Shown here in pieces: positions 35,059-42,972 of a stretch of DNA of 64,000 nt. The notes below the pieces were generated by a model that worked only from the letters and a program-made list of their open reading frames with translations, was not told where the DNA came from and did not search any database. The position numbers and the translations under genes are program-made. This stretch comes from Alphaproteobacteria bacterium MarineAlpha12_Bin1 (lineage in GTDB: Bacteria > Pseudomonadota > Alphaproteobacteria > UBA6615): positions 1 through 64,000 of the forward strand of contig PTJY01000001.1 of NCBI GenBank assembly GCA_002937505.1, read 5' to 3'. Position 1 is the first letter of the stretch. The number at the start of each line of letters is the position of its first letter.

Positions 35059-35982
35059 TTATCTTGTGAGAAGTATTAGTTTACCTCGGAAATGCCTACC
35101 TTCACTAATTCGATGAGCGGCCTCAGACTCTGATAGATCGAAAGTCTTTATTTCTGGCAATCTTATCGCTCCTCTTTCATAAAGGGTTAACACCCTTTCC
35201 AAGAAATGCCGGTCCCGACCAACATTTGGCCGAAGCAGAACTATGTCTTTTCTATCCAGTCTTGGTGCTTCAGGCCCTGACGCAATAAAAGCTGCTCTGC
35301 CTCCTTTTCTTAGTTTATTAGAAGCTGTGGTTGCCACATCGCCACCAACGGTCTCAAATAATGCGTCACAATCTTTAGCTATCTTATCAAATTCATCATT
35401 CCTATAATCAATGGTTACATCAGCACCCAAACTTCTCACATAATCTTTATTAGGAGCACTTGTGGTGGTTAAGACATATGCACCAATATTTTTAGAAATT
35501 TGTATCGCAAGGCTGGCAACTCCTCCAGCACCCCCAGTAATTAACACCTTCTCACCCGATCCAAGCTTTAATGTTTCTTCTATAGAAATAATGGCTGTAA
35601 GCCCAGTCAGAGCTAATGCTACAGCTTCATGATGTGTTATCGTGTCAGGCTTTTTAGCAATAATGCTTGCTTTCACTGAAATCTTTTCAGCATATGCACC
35701 TTCTTGACCAACATCACATACACCAAAAGCTTTATCCCCAACTCGAAAGCCATCAACATTGGGGCCAACTTCACTTATAACTCCAGAAAAATCTCTTCCT
35801 AGAATGTATGGAAAATCACTAATAATATTATAACTGCCTGAACGAACTTTCCAATCGGCACCGTTTACGCTGGCAGCGAAAACGTCAATTACCACCTCAC
35901 CTTCTCCGGCAACAGGGTCGGGTAGATCACCATATCTAAAAACTTCGGGTCCACCTTGCTCAAGAATGTACGAGGCTTTCAT
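35059..35982 (-). CDS. NADP-dependent quinone oxidoreductase-like MDR
   Basis: 307 residues of the zinc-free quinone-oxidoreductase branch of the MDR superfamily: MKASYILEQGGPEVFRYGDL, PYILGRDFSGVISEVG, the nucleotide motif ITGGAGGVASLAIQIS, and ALFETVGGDVA. Start ATG chosen because AGAAGGAG lies 7 bases before it; a longer frame adds seven residues without support. Expected to reduce quinones or enones with NADPH. It is followed by nothing on its own strand, and the cupin gene lies upstream at 36603, possibly in the same transcript (81 bases between). Confidence 0.87.
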   Translation of the reverse strand: MKASYILEQGGPEVFRYGDLPDPVAGEGEVVIDVFAASVNGADWKVRSGSYNIISDFPYILGRDFSGVISEVGPNVDGFRVGDKAFGVCDVGQEGAYAEKISVKASIIAKKPDTITHHEAVALALTGLTAIISIEETLKLGSGEKVLITGGAGGVASLAIQISKNIGAYVLTTTSAPNKDYVRSLGADVTIDYRNDEFDKIAKDCDALFETVGGDVATTASNKLRKGGRAAFIASGPEAPRLDRKDIVLLRPNVGRDRHFLERVLTLYERGAIRLPEIKTFDLSESEAAHRISEGRHFRGKLILLTR

Positions 35983-36063
35983 ATTCACTCCTTCTAAAAA
36001 CAAAAAAAAGGTTTAATAAAAAAATAATTAGAAAACAAAAAGTAAAAACCTTTGTGGATTAAT

Positions 36064-36603
36064 TTAAAGCTCCTCAGCATCAATTAACACAAATGCGATA
36101 CGGCAAGCCTTATCAGTCCTATTTGACCACGCATGATTTGTTCCCCTTTGTATGAGAACATCGCCAGCTCGCATCACAGTTTCACCAACATCCATCATTG
36201 CAACAATTTCTCCATCAAGAATGATGGCATAATCAACTGAGCGGGTCTTATGGAAGCCAGGGTGACGAGACCCTGCTCCAGCGGCATAGGCATCATCGCC
36301 CGCAACAGCGCTAGTATCAGGTGACTGATCAACATTATCCCCGAACCTGAGGGTGTCGGGCGGAATATCTACTATTCTAAAAACATTCCCTCTCTCAGGA
36401 GGCTGCAGTTTAATGGGTCTATCAGCCGCATCAAAATTACCTGAGTTATCTGCTGGCACAGAATCCACAGCCCATAGTTCTGTCCATGGATATCCATCGA
36501 TGCCTCCAGTATTTGTTACGTTCGGAGCATCTCTATCTTCTTGAATATAAGATTGACCTTCCGCATTATGCGCAGCTATCAACCTTCTAACCGGCTTAAG
36601 CAT
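36064..36603 (-). CDS. Cupin protein with GTNHAWSNR motif, copy 1
   Basis: 179 residues. The C-terminal half is a cupin: HPGFHKTRSVDYAIILDGEI, the second motif MRAGDVLIQRGTNHAWSNRT and RIAFVLIDAEEL. The N-terminal half, with VRRLIAAHNAEGQSYIQEDR, RIVDIPPD and similar, matches the product at 41688 residue for residue in places, so the two are paralogues. The role is unknown; such proteins are often found beside aromatic or sugar-acid catabolic genes. AAAGGAA lies upstream of the ATG. The sequence looks less AT-rich than its surroundings. Confidence 0.78.
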   Translation of the reverse strand: MLKPVRRLIAAHNAEGQSYIQEDRDAPNVTNTGGIDGYPWTELWAVDSVPADNSGNFDAADRPIKLQPPERGNVFRIVDIPPDTLRFGDNVDQSPDTSAVAGDDAYAAGAGSRHPGFHKTRSVDYAIILDGEIVAMMDVGETVMRAGDVLIQRGTNHAWSNRTDKACRIAFVLIDAEEL

Positions 36604-36893
36604 AAAAAGTAATTCCTTTCATTATAAAGCTATAATTTAAACCAAGCAGGAAATTTAGTTAAAAAAATATTTAGGATGTTAATAAGAAAACGGATAATAT
36701 CCTCAATATCTAACTTAAATATCCATAAAAATAAAACAGTGTTAAATTTCTATTAATCATAGCAGACATATAATTTCTTAGTCAGCACACTCTTTCAATT
36801 TATAGGCTTTCTTTTTCTCGATGAAATAGTTTCTATCACCTAATTTACTGAAATCTTCAACATGAAATAAATAATTCTAGGAAAAACATAACT

Positions 36894-37949
36894 ATGACAA
36901 ATTACTCAATATGTGTCTTCCCTGGAGACGGAATTGGTTCTGAGGTAACAGAATGTTCACTTAAAGTCCTCACCTCATTACAAAAAATTGGAGGACCCTC
37001 TTTTACTTTTGAAACACACCCAGCTGGGCACGGTACATATCTCAAACAAGGACATGCAATGCCCGAAACAAGTATGACAAAGGCTAAAGAGGCAGATTCA
37101 GTTCTTGTGGGGGCTATGGACGTTGCACAAATACCACCAGGCGGTGGAGACCCTTTACGAGATTTACGTGTTGGACTAGAGGTTGGGGCAAGCGTACGAC
37201 CTTCTCGTACGATTCCAGGGATAGAAGCTCCTGTTAAAAAAATTGATTGCGTAATTGTTCGTGAAGTTACTGAAGGCCTCTATTCTCGTATTGAGTATAT
37301 GGTTAATGAAGATACAGCCTGCGCAGTTCGACTTATAACCCGCGGCGCTTCATCCAAAACAGCTAATATGGCATTCCAGCAGGCAATTGAAAGACAAAAT
37401 AGAGTAAATTCAGAACACAAAACCCCCAAAGTAACTGCCGTTCATAAAGTAGGAGCGCTAAAGCTTACTGATGGTCTCTTTCTTGAATCAGTCAAGGAAG
37501 TGTCCCTTAACTATCCTAATGTAGAATACGAAACTCGCAATATTGATGCGTGTGCACTAGAGATGATTAGAGAGCCAGAAACCTTTGATGTGATTTTATC
37601 CACTAATACGTTTGGAGACATTTTGTCGGATATTGCTGCCGGTCTTTCTGCAGGATTAGGCCTGGCTGCCTCTGGGTGTATTGGAGAAAAATGGGCATAC
37701 TTTGAGCCAGTTCACGGCACAGCACCGGACATAGCTGGAAAAGGAATCGCCAATCCATGTGCTTCAATTTTAAGCGCAGCAATGATGGTTAGACATTTAG
37801 GCGAAGCAAATTGTGCAGATGTTATTGAAAATGCCGTATATTCTGTAATAAACAAAGGCAACATCAGAACAGGTGATCTAGGTGGGAAAGCAACAAGCAA
37901 GCAGATGACAACTGAAATAATTGAAGAAATTACTAGAAAAACAAAATAA
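36894..37949 (+). CDS. Isocitrate/isopropylmalate dehydrogenase family protein
   Basis: 351 residues of the beta-decarboxylating dehydrogenase family: FPGDGIGSEVTE at the start, the substrate-loop LEVGASVRPSRTIPG, VREVTEGLYSRIEY, KVGALKLTDGLFLE, NTFGDILSDIAAGL and EPVHGTAPDIAGKGIANP. It oxidises a 2-hydroxy-3-carboxylate (or tartrate-like) substrate with NAD(P) and Mg. The set does not settle isocitrate, 3-isopropylmalate, homoisocitrate or tartrate. The absence of leuC/leuD nearby argues against the leucine pathway. AGGAAAAA lies before the ATG. It shares a bidirectional terminator with the acyl-CoA dehydrogenase gene. Confidence 0.88.
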   Translation: MTNYSICVFPGDGIGSEVTECSLKVLTSLQKIGGPSFTFETHPAGHGTYLKQGHAMPETSMTKAKEADSVLVGAMDVAQIPPGGGDPLRDLRVGLEVGASVRPSRTIPGIEAPVKKIDCVIVREVTEGLYSRIEYMVNEDTACAVRLITRGASSKTANMAFQQAIERQNRVNSEHKTPKVTAVHKVGALKLTDGLFLESVKEVSLNYPNVEYETRNIDACALEMIREPETFDVILSTNTFGDILSDIAAGLSAGLGLAASGCIGEKWAYFEPVHGTAPDIAGKGIANPCASILSAAMMVRHLGEANCADVIENAVYSVINKGNIRTGDLGGKATSKQMTTEIIEEITRKTK

Positions 37950-37976
37950 ATTTCAAAGAGTTTTGAAACTTTATTT
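37944..37976. terminator. Bidirectional hairpin terminator between convergent genes
   Basis: AAATAAATTTCAAA pairs with TTTGAAACTTTATTT (one bulged base) around GAG, lying across the stop of the plus-strand dehydrogenase gene and 12 bases before the stop of the minus-strand acyl-CoA dehydrogenase. The symmetric A/T-rich arms provide a T-run in each direction. Confidence 0.65.
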
Positions 37977-37987
37977 CAGTTAGATAA

Positions 37988-39172
37988 TTATCTGAGTATA
38001 CGACCAGCAACTTTTAATCGCTGAACTGAATCGCCGGCCAAGTGACTCCATATGAATGAATCCCTTACTAATTTATCAACTCCCCGATCCATAGGAGCTC
38101 CCGTGTTATCATAAATGTCCATGCAAAGCTCTGTAACTTCTTGAACAGTATCGGTTGACAGGTTCATAGCTAATCCAGCATTTGTAGAATGAATCCTCTC
38201 GTCATGCTCCCAAGCTACACGCATTACATACGATCGAAGAGCTTCAGTAAGCATCGACATTCTTCCGATTTTAAGTTGGACACTTTGTTGGTCTTTTAGT
38301 AATTCACCCCTGGAATCAAAGCTCCGCACTAAATGGATGGCCTTTTCACATGCAGAATCACAAATCCCTAATGCATTTGCAGCTAATTCTAAGTCACCAA
38401 ACATATCACCTGATGAATCTCCATCTCCTTTGTGAAGAGCACGATTAGTCTCTCCGATCTGATTACTAACAGGAACACGCGCATCTTCAAATATCATTTC
38501 ACCATTCTGATAGAACCGCCAACCACTCTTATTATAAACCTTACCTCTACTAAATCCCGGCGTATCATGCGGGACTAATAATAAAGTCGTACCATCAGTA
38601 AATGGAACTGAAAAATCAGTACGGACTAACAAAAAAAAGAGTTTTGCAACATTCCCATGCGCGATAAATTGTTTTTCTCCATTCAGAACCCAATGATCTC
38701 CATCCTTTTCAGCTCGTAATCTTACTCCCGAATTCAAATTATCTGGCGGAGGCATGCGATTGTCTGAACCGCTGTTAGCTTCTGTTTGGCCCGATCCTAA
38801 AACAAAAGTATGATCCTCAAGAAAAGGCTTGAGAAAGCGCTCTTTTTGCTCTTCTGTACAAGCTGCTGCTATTAAATGGCTCCATTTCCAACATTGACTA
38901 AATGTTTTTGACATTGCGCTATCGGCTTTAGCCAGCTCCGACATGATTATTGCTTGGGTAACATAATCAACTCCATGGCCACCCTGTTCTTTAGCTACCA
39001 CTGCAGTCCGAAACCCCAGTTTAGACCCTTTAGTTATTAGATCCCAATCTATCGTCCCGCCCGGATCAACAATTTGATCTCTTTCTAACGAAATCGGCTT
39101 GATTTCTTCTTCAGCAAACTTTCTTGCTTTTTTTTGCCAGGATTTCTGTTCTTCCGTTAATGAAAAATCCAT
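37988..39172 (-). CDS. Acyl-CoA dehydrogenase family protein, first of a tandem pair
   Basis: 394 residues with the three-domain ACAD layout: N-terminal helices (MDFSLTEEQKSWQKKARKFA), the FAD/substrate strand region GSGQTEANSGSDN and WVLNGEKQFIAHGN, and C-terminal helices. Typical members oxidise acyl-CoAs to enoyl-CoAs, feeding electrons to ETF. At the usual YEGTxExQ position the sequence is HLAGDSVQRL (about residues 375-384), so the catalytic Glu is not there. Catalysis may come from elsewhere or from the neighbouring paralogue. Good ribosome-binding site (AAGAGGAAG). It starts 54 bases after the second ACAD gene ends, so both are one operon. Confidence 0.87.
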   Translation of the reverse strand: MDFSLTEEQKSWQKKARKFAEEEIKPISLERDQIVDPGGTIDWDLITKGSKLGFRTAVVAKEQGGHGVDYVTQAIIMSELAKADSAMSKTFSQCWKWSHLIAAACTEEQKERFLKPFLEDHTFVLGSGQTEANSGSDNRMPPPDNLNSGVRLRAEKDGDHWVLNGEKQFIAHGNVAKLFFLLVRTDFSVPFTDGTTLLLVPHDTPGFSRGKVYNKSGWRFYQNGEMIFEDARVPVSNQIGETNRALHKGDGDSSGDMFGDLELAANALGICDSACEKAIHLVRSFDSRGELLKDQQSVQLKIGRMSMLTEALRSYVMRVAWEHDERIHSTNAGLAMNLSTDTVQEVTELCMDIYDNTGAPMDRGVDKLVRDSFIWSHLAGDSVQRLKVAGRILR

Positions 39173-39226
39173 GTTTACTTCCTCTTATTTAGACTGGTCC
39201 CAAAGAATAATTAATCTAAAACCTCG

Positions 39227-40417
39227 TTAGCCATTTTGAAAGTCAGCTATCAGTTCAGCAATTTTGAGCCTTGAGTCTGCATTACCATTACCTGTGTGTA
39301 AAAACATTCTGGTTTGATGAATATATTTTTGCATAGGCATATCACGCATCACACCCATTGCGCCAAAGCATTCAGCAGAATCTTTTGCTGCTCGGTAGAG
39401 CATTTCAGAGGAAGATACATGGGCTATGGTATTGATCGGTAAACTAACACCACTGTAAGCCATTGCTTTATCAGGGTTATCTAAATACCAGGCTGCTCTC
39501 CAAATAGTTCCTCTTGCCACCTCAAGACTTATTGCAATTTCTGCTAACTTTTCTCCTATGGCTTGATGCTCTATTATTGGCCGACCGCCCTGTATCCTTA
39601 GCTTCGCATACTCAACTGCAGCATCAAACGCCGCCCTAGCAATTCCTAGGTTTAACGCGTTAGAAATCGGGCTATGCTCTGAAAACTCAAAAGAACCTGA
39701 ACTTAATCTATTTTCTTCGGAAACGAAACAATCCTCGAAAAGGACGTCCCCACAAGACCCCAAATACCAACCCCCATCACGATCAACCTCTACAATTTTT
39801 AATCCTGGTTGATCATTAGAAATTAAAAAGAATGATGAGCCAGAATCAGTTTGGGCTTCAATCGCAAAAAGCTTTGCAATTGGCGCATTAGAAACACGAG
39901 AGCAAATACCATTTAATAACCAACCACCCCCTTCTGTAGCTTTTGCTTCTAAAGCATTATTGGGGGTTTTTTCCTTTTGCCTATGATATCTAATACCAAT
40001 AGCAGAATGATTCTCCATCCTGCTAGGAGCTAAAGCTAGATGAAAATCATTATTCTCCAAAAATTTAGGTAATATTAGATTCTTTTGTTCCGAAGTCATG
40101 GCACGATCAAACAAGGGACCAGCAAGCTCTGAAGTTTCAGACAAAACTGCAGCAACGTCTGCGTCACCAGCTGCAAGCTCTTCAGCTACAATGCATTGAG
40201 TTAAACTATCTGAACTCGCTCCTCCAGACTCTTCCGATAAGGATAAACTTCTCAAACCGAGCTCAGCAGCTTTCTCTATCTGCTCTGTTGGCAGAGGAGG
40301 GTCAAAAGGCTCTAACCTCTTAGGCAGCAAGGCTACTGGCGTAATTTCATTAGCCACAAAGTCTCTTACTGTGTCACGGATTGCGAGTTGTTCCTCGCTA
40401 AGTTGCAAATCGTACAT
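39227..40417 (-). CDS. Acyl-CoA dehydrogenase family protein, second of a tandem pair
   Basis: 396 residues with ACAD-type start MYDLQLSEEQLAIRDTVRDF and a C-terminal helical domain (ALNLGIARAAFDAAVEYAKL, GAMGVMRDMPMQKYIHQTR). The expected catalytic-Glu segment is replaced by FLHTGNGNADSRL (about 372-384). The middle domain is poorly conserved, with RMENHSAIGIRYHRQKEKT where the FAD-binding strand is expected. It could be a structural partner of the other ACAD, as in heteromeric steroid-catabolic dehydrogenases, but that is inference. The start is the ATG, not a TTG 39 bases upstream. Confidence 0.82.
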   Translation of the reverse strand: MYDLQLSEEQLAIRDTVRDFVANEITPVALLPKRLEPFDPPLPTEQIEKAAELGLRSLSLSEESGGASSDSLTQCIVAEELAAGDADVAAVLSETSELAGPLFDRAMTSEQKNLILPKFLENNDFHLALAPSRMENHSAIGIRYHRQKEKTPNNALEAKATEGGGWLLNGICSRVSNAPIAKLFAIEAQTDSGSSFFLISNDQPGLKIVEVDRDGGWYLGSCGDVLFEDCFVSEENRLSSGSFEFSEHSPISNALNLGIARAAFDAAVEYAKLRIQGGRPIIEHQAIGEKLAEIAISLEVARGTIWRAAWYLDNPDKAMAYSGVSLPINTIAHVSSSEMLYRAAKDSAECFGAMGVMRDMPMQKYIHQTRMFLHTGNGNADSRLKIAELIADFQNG

Positions 40418-40565
40418 TATTTTAGCTATTCTCTTATTTAATTGTATTTTTACCAATTGCTTAATAATAACTTATCAAGCCTATATTTCAAAATATGAAG
40501 ACTTCTCAAGTTGTCCAAGTAAAAGTACTTTTCGCGTGGTGTCTAGACCTATAGTAAAATAATCT

Positions 40566-41501
40566 TCATGAAATTTCTGTGCGTCTAGTTGGTGTTTGTC
40601 CTCGGCTCATTAGAACCACTCCAATAATGACTAAACCAATCGAGAGCCAGTGATAGATTTCCATTTCTTCATTAAGCAAAACAATTGCCAATCCCGCAGT
40701 GAATATAGCGCGACAATAATGCCCAATACTGGATTTTGCAGGACCTAAAGCCAGTACTGACATATTAGTTAATCCGACTGCGATCACAGCGACAACTATA
40801 CCAACCCAGGCTATTACCAGTACTGAAAAAAAGTTAGTTGGAACTGGCATATAGGTGATCCATTCGTACAAATAAAACGGAGCCAATACAATTATTCCAA
40901 TTATCTGGATCACTACGAGAATTAACATAGGTCCAATACTTGACGGTATTTTGCGTAAAAGAATGGTGTAAAACGAAAATGAAGTTGTAGCCACAATAAG
41001 CATTAAGTCACCCTTATTAAAGGTTAGAGAACTTAATGCAAATAAATCACCTTCACTTAAAATAATTAATACACCAAAGGCTGCGATTATCACACCAAGA
41101 ATTTGTTTGCGGTTAATGTTATGGTTAAGAATTAACCAAGCAAGGAAAACGGTTGTTGCAGGCTGAGAAGTCGCAATAATTCCTCCATTTAATGCGGTGC
41201 TAAAGTTATAACCCAAATAAACCATAGCATTACCCATTGGCATGAAAAGAATTGCCATTAAAAAAAATAATTTCCATTCTTTTAATATTACAAACCGTTG
41301 CTCTAATATATCCCTCCAAGCGAATGGTAGTAATACTAGAGCTCCGACAGTAACTCTCCAAAATGCGAGGCCAATAGGTGGTATTTCCCCTCCAATATAA
41401 CGACCCAGGACATGATTTGTAGAAACAACAAAGGCCCCTGTAACTAGGAAAACCCAGGGCCATAGACCTCTATTAAATCTCTTTTCAATAGCGCTAACCA
41501 A
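40566..41501 (-). CDS. EamA/DMT-family transporter
   Basis: 311 residues with about ten membrane helices in two EamA repeats (SFYTILLRKIPSSIGPMLIL opens the second half region, and GPAKSSIGHYCRAIFTAGLA near the end matches the repeat). The drug/metabolite-transporter superfamily exports amino acids, nucleobases or other small molecules through the inner membrane. It starts with TTG, supported by AGGA 7 bases before it; no usable ATG exists until the helix region MAILFMPMG. It ends 148 bases before the tandem ACAD gene start, with divergent spacing on the cupin side. The cargo is unknown. Confidence 0.86.
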   Translation of the reverse strand: MVSAIEKRFNRGLWPWVFLVTGAFVVSTNHVLGRYIGGEIPPIGLAFWRVTVGALVLLPFAWRDILEQRFVILKEWKLFFLMAILFMPMGNAMVYLGYNFSTALNGGIIATSQPATTVFLAWLILNHNINRKQILGVIIAAFGVLIILSEGDLFALSSLTFNKGDLMLIVATTSFSFYTILLRKIPSSIGPMLILVVIQIIGIIVLAPFYLYEWITYMPVPTNFFSVLVIAWVGIVVAVIAVGLTNMSVLALGPAKSSIGHYCRAIFTAGLAIVLLNEEMEIYHWLSIGLVIIGVVLMSRGQTPTRRTEIS

Positions 41502-41687
41502 AAATATATCCTAGATATTTTTTATTTAAAAGCAGACAAAAGTTTAAAGCTAGGCCTGCGCTTATGGTATGATTGTCTAAACTAAACAGGTTATAACAAT
41601 ATATTGAAAGAAAAAGAAACATAAGCTTAACGTAATTTAAACATTAACTAATTTTATCATATAAATTTGAAAACATTGGAGGTCTTT

Positions 41688-42266
41688 ATGTCAGGTCAAA
41701 TTCGACGTGTAGTTACAGGCCATAATCACAAAGGGGAGGCCACAGTCTTAATGGATGGCCCTGCACCTTTTGTTCATGTTAATCCTCGTAATCCGGATGA
41801 TACCTCTACTGATATTTGGAGAACCTCCGCTACGCCAGCCCAAATTCTTTCGGAACTCGGAGAAACCACACTGGGCCCAAGAAGACAAATGCCAGATTCT
41901 AAGGGGACTGTTATTAGAATTAATAGATTCGCCCCTGAAACTGACCAGGTCCGCAATATGAGCATGAAAGAAGCCAGGCTGGCTTTTAAAGCCTTAGGAA
42001 ATGAGCCTGCTTCGACCTTTGGAAGAGGTGGACATCACCCACTCATGCACCGAACCGAAACGATCGACTATGCCATTATTTTATCAGGAGAAATTACAAT
42101 GGTATTAGATGATCAAGAAGTTCATTTAAAATCTGGTGATACTGTTGTTCAATGCGGAACCAACCATGCCTGGAGCAATAGATCAAATGAAGTCTGCGAG
42201 GTGCTTTTTGTACTAATAGATGGCAAGTTTGATTCGGATCTTGAAAACAGGTTTTCTAATTCTTAA
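41688..42266 (+). CDS. Cupin protein with GTNHAWSNR motif, copy 2
   Basis: 192 residues, paralogue of the protein at 36064-36603. Shared segments: IRRVVTGHNHKGEATVLMDG at the start, RTETIDYAIILSGEITMVLD, SGDTVVQCGTNHAWSNRSNE, and CEVLFVLIDGKF. The cupin second motif His is in GTNHAWSN. No signal peptide. TTGGAGGTC is a strong ribosome-binding site, which sets the start. Divergent from the EamA transporter. The function of this cupin group is not established here; an acid-isomerase or regulatory role is possible. Confidence 0.8.
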   Translation: MSGQIRRVVTGHNHKGEATVLMDGPAPFVHVNPRNPDDTSTDIWRTSATPAQILSELGETTLGPRRQMPDSKGTVIRINRFAPETDQVRNMSMKEARLAFKALGNEPASTFGRGGHHPLMHRTETIDYAIILSGEITMVLDDQEVHLKSGDTVVQCGTNHAWSNRSNEVCEVLFVLIDGKFDSDLENRFSNS

Positions 42267-42392
42267 TCATGGACAGCAATACTAAATTCACCTTAAGGCA
42301 AGCGCTTTAATATATAATTTTTTTGAAAATAAACTCACTGGTAAATTTATTGTTTTTTATAAAATATAATTAATTTTAAACCATGAAATCTA

Positions 42393-42716
42393 TTAACGAA
42401 CCACAACAGCTAATGAAATAATTATCATAAATATAACCCATGCCAACATTGTCAATCTCAAACGCCAGTCTCCTTCGTGCGCAACGCCAATGAACGCAGA
42501 AATATTAACAATAATTAGAAGTGGCCAAGTAGATGTGCGTAGAGCATCTATATCAGGTGCCGTCCAAGCTTGATATAAAGTTGGCAAAAATGTCACAGGC
42601 CCAATTAAGACAAGCGCCAGAAACAGCTTTCCAAATCGAGTTTTTACAAATGGATCAGTCTTTTTTGCTGTCCATTCACTAAAAAGATTAATTGAAATAG
42701 GTATAAATCGCAGCAT
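42393..42716 (-). CDS. Small membrane protein of unknown function
   Basis: 107 residues with three probable membrane helices: LFLALVLIGPVTFLPTLY, WPLLIIVNISAFIGVA, and LTMLAWVIFMIIISLAVVV. The start MLRFIPISINLFSEW is followed by a short basic stretch. I do not recognise a family. GGGAGATGCGTC lies upstream of the ATG, so translation is likely. It lies beside tRNA-Pro and is probably monocistronic. Confidence 0.62.
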   Translation of the reverse strand: MLRFIPISINLFSEWTAKKTDPFVKTRFGKLFLALVLIGPVTFLPTLYQAWTAPDIDALRTSTWPLLIIVNISAFIGVAHEGDWRLRLTMLAWVIFMIIISLAVVVR

Positions 42717-42805
42717 GACGCATCTCCCAAAATAGGGCTATTATATAAATAAAGGCCAAATAAATTAAATTTTAGACCAACCAGGACCATAACACAGTCT
42801 GTAAA

Positions 42806-42882
42806 TGGTCGGGGAGAGAGGATTCGAACCTCCGGCCCCTACGTCCCGAACGTAGTGCTCTACCAGGCTGAGCTACTCCCCG
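42806..42882 (-). tRNA. tRNA-Pro(CGG)
   Basis: Minus-strand cloverleaf: acceptor CGGGGAG pairs with CTCCCCG, D arm AGCTCAGCCTGGTAGAGC, anticodon stem CTACG/CGTAG around TTCGGGA (anticodon CGG), T-loop GTTCGAATC, and an encoded CCA end. It stands alone between the small membrane-protein gene and the TAXI gene. I saw no flanking att-like repeat. Confidence 0.96.
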
Positions 42883-42972
42883 ACTGGCGGCGCCTCTATA
42901 CACACCAGAAGTAATTATAGCAATGATATAGAAAATATCATTTCTTTATAAATTAAGTAAATTCAACTTTAA

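Noticed and set aside
12168-36603. Possible horizontally acquired island
   Set aside because: Apart from a few less AT-rich genes, I see no mobility gene, repeat border or clear composition break; a computed GC/codon profile would be needed.
36692-36702. GGATA-A-TATCC palindrome upstream of the IDH-family gene
   Set aside because: Too short to distinguish from chance in AT-rich DNA; no second copy nearby.
42806-42882. tRNA-Pro as an integration site
   Set aside because: No integrase or direct repeat of the tRNA end was seen near it.
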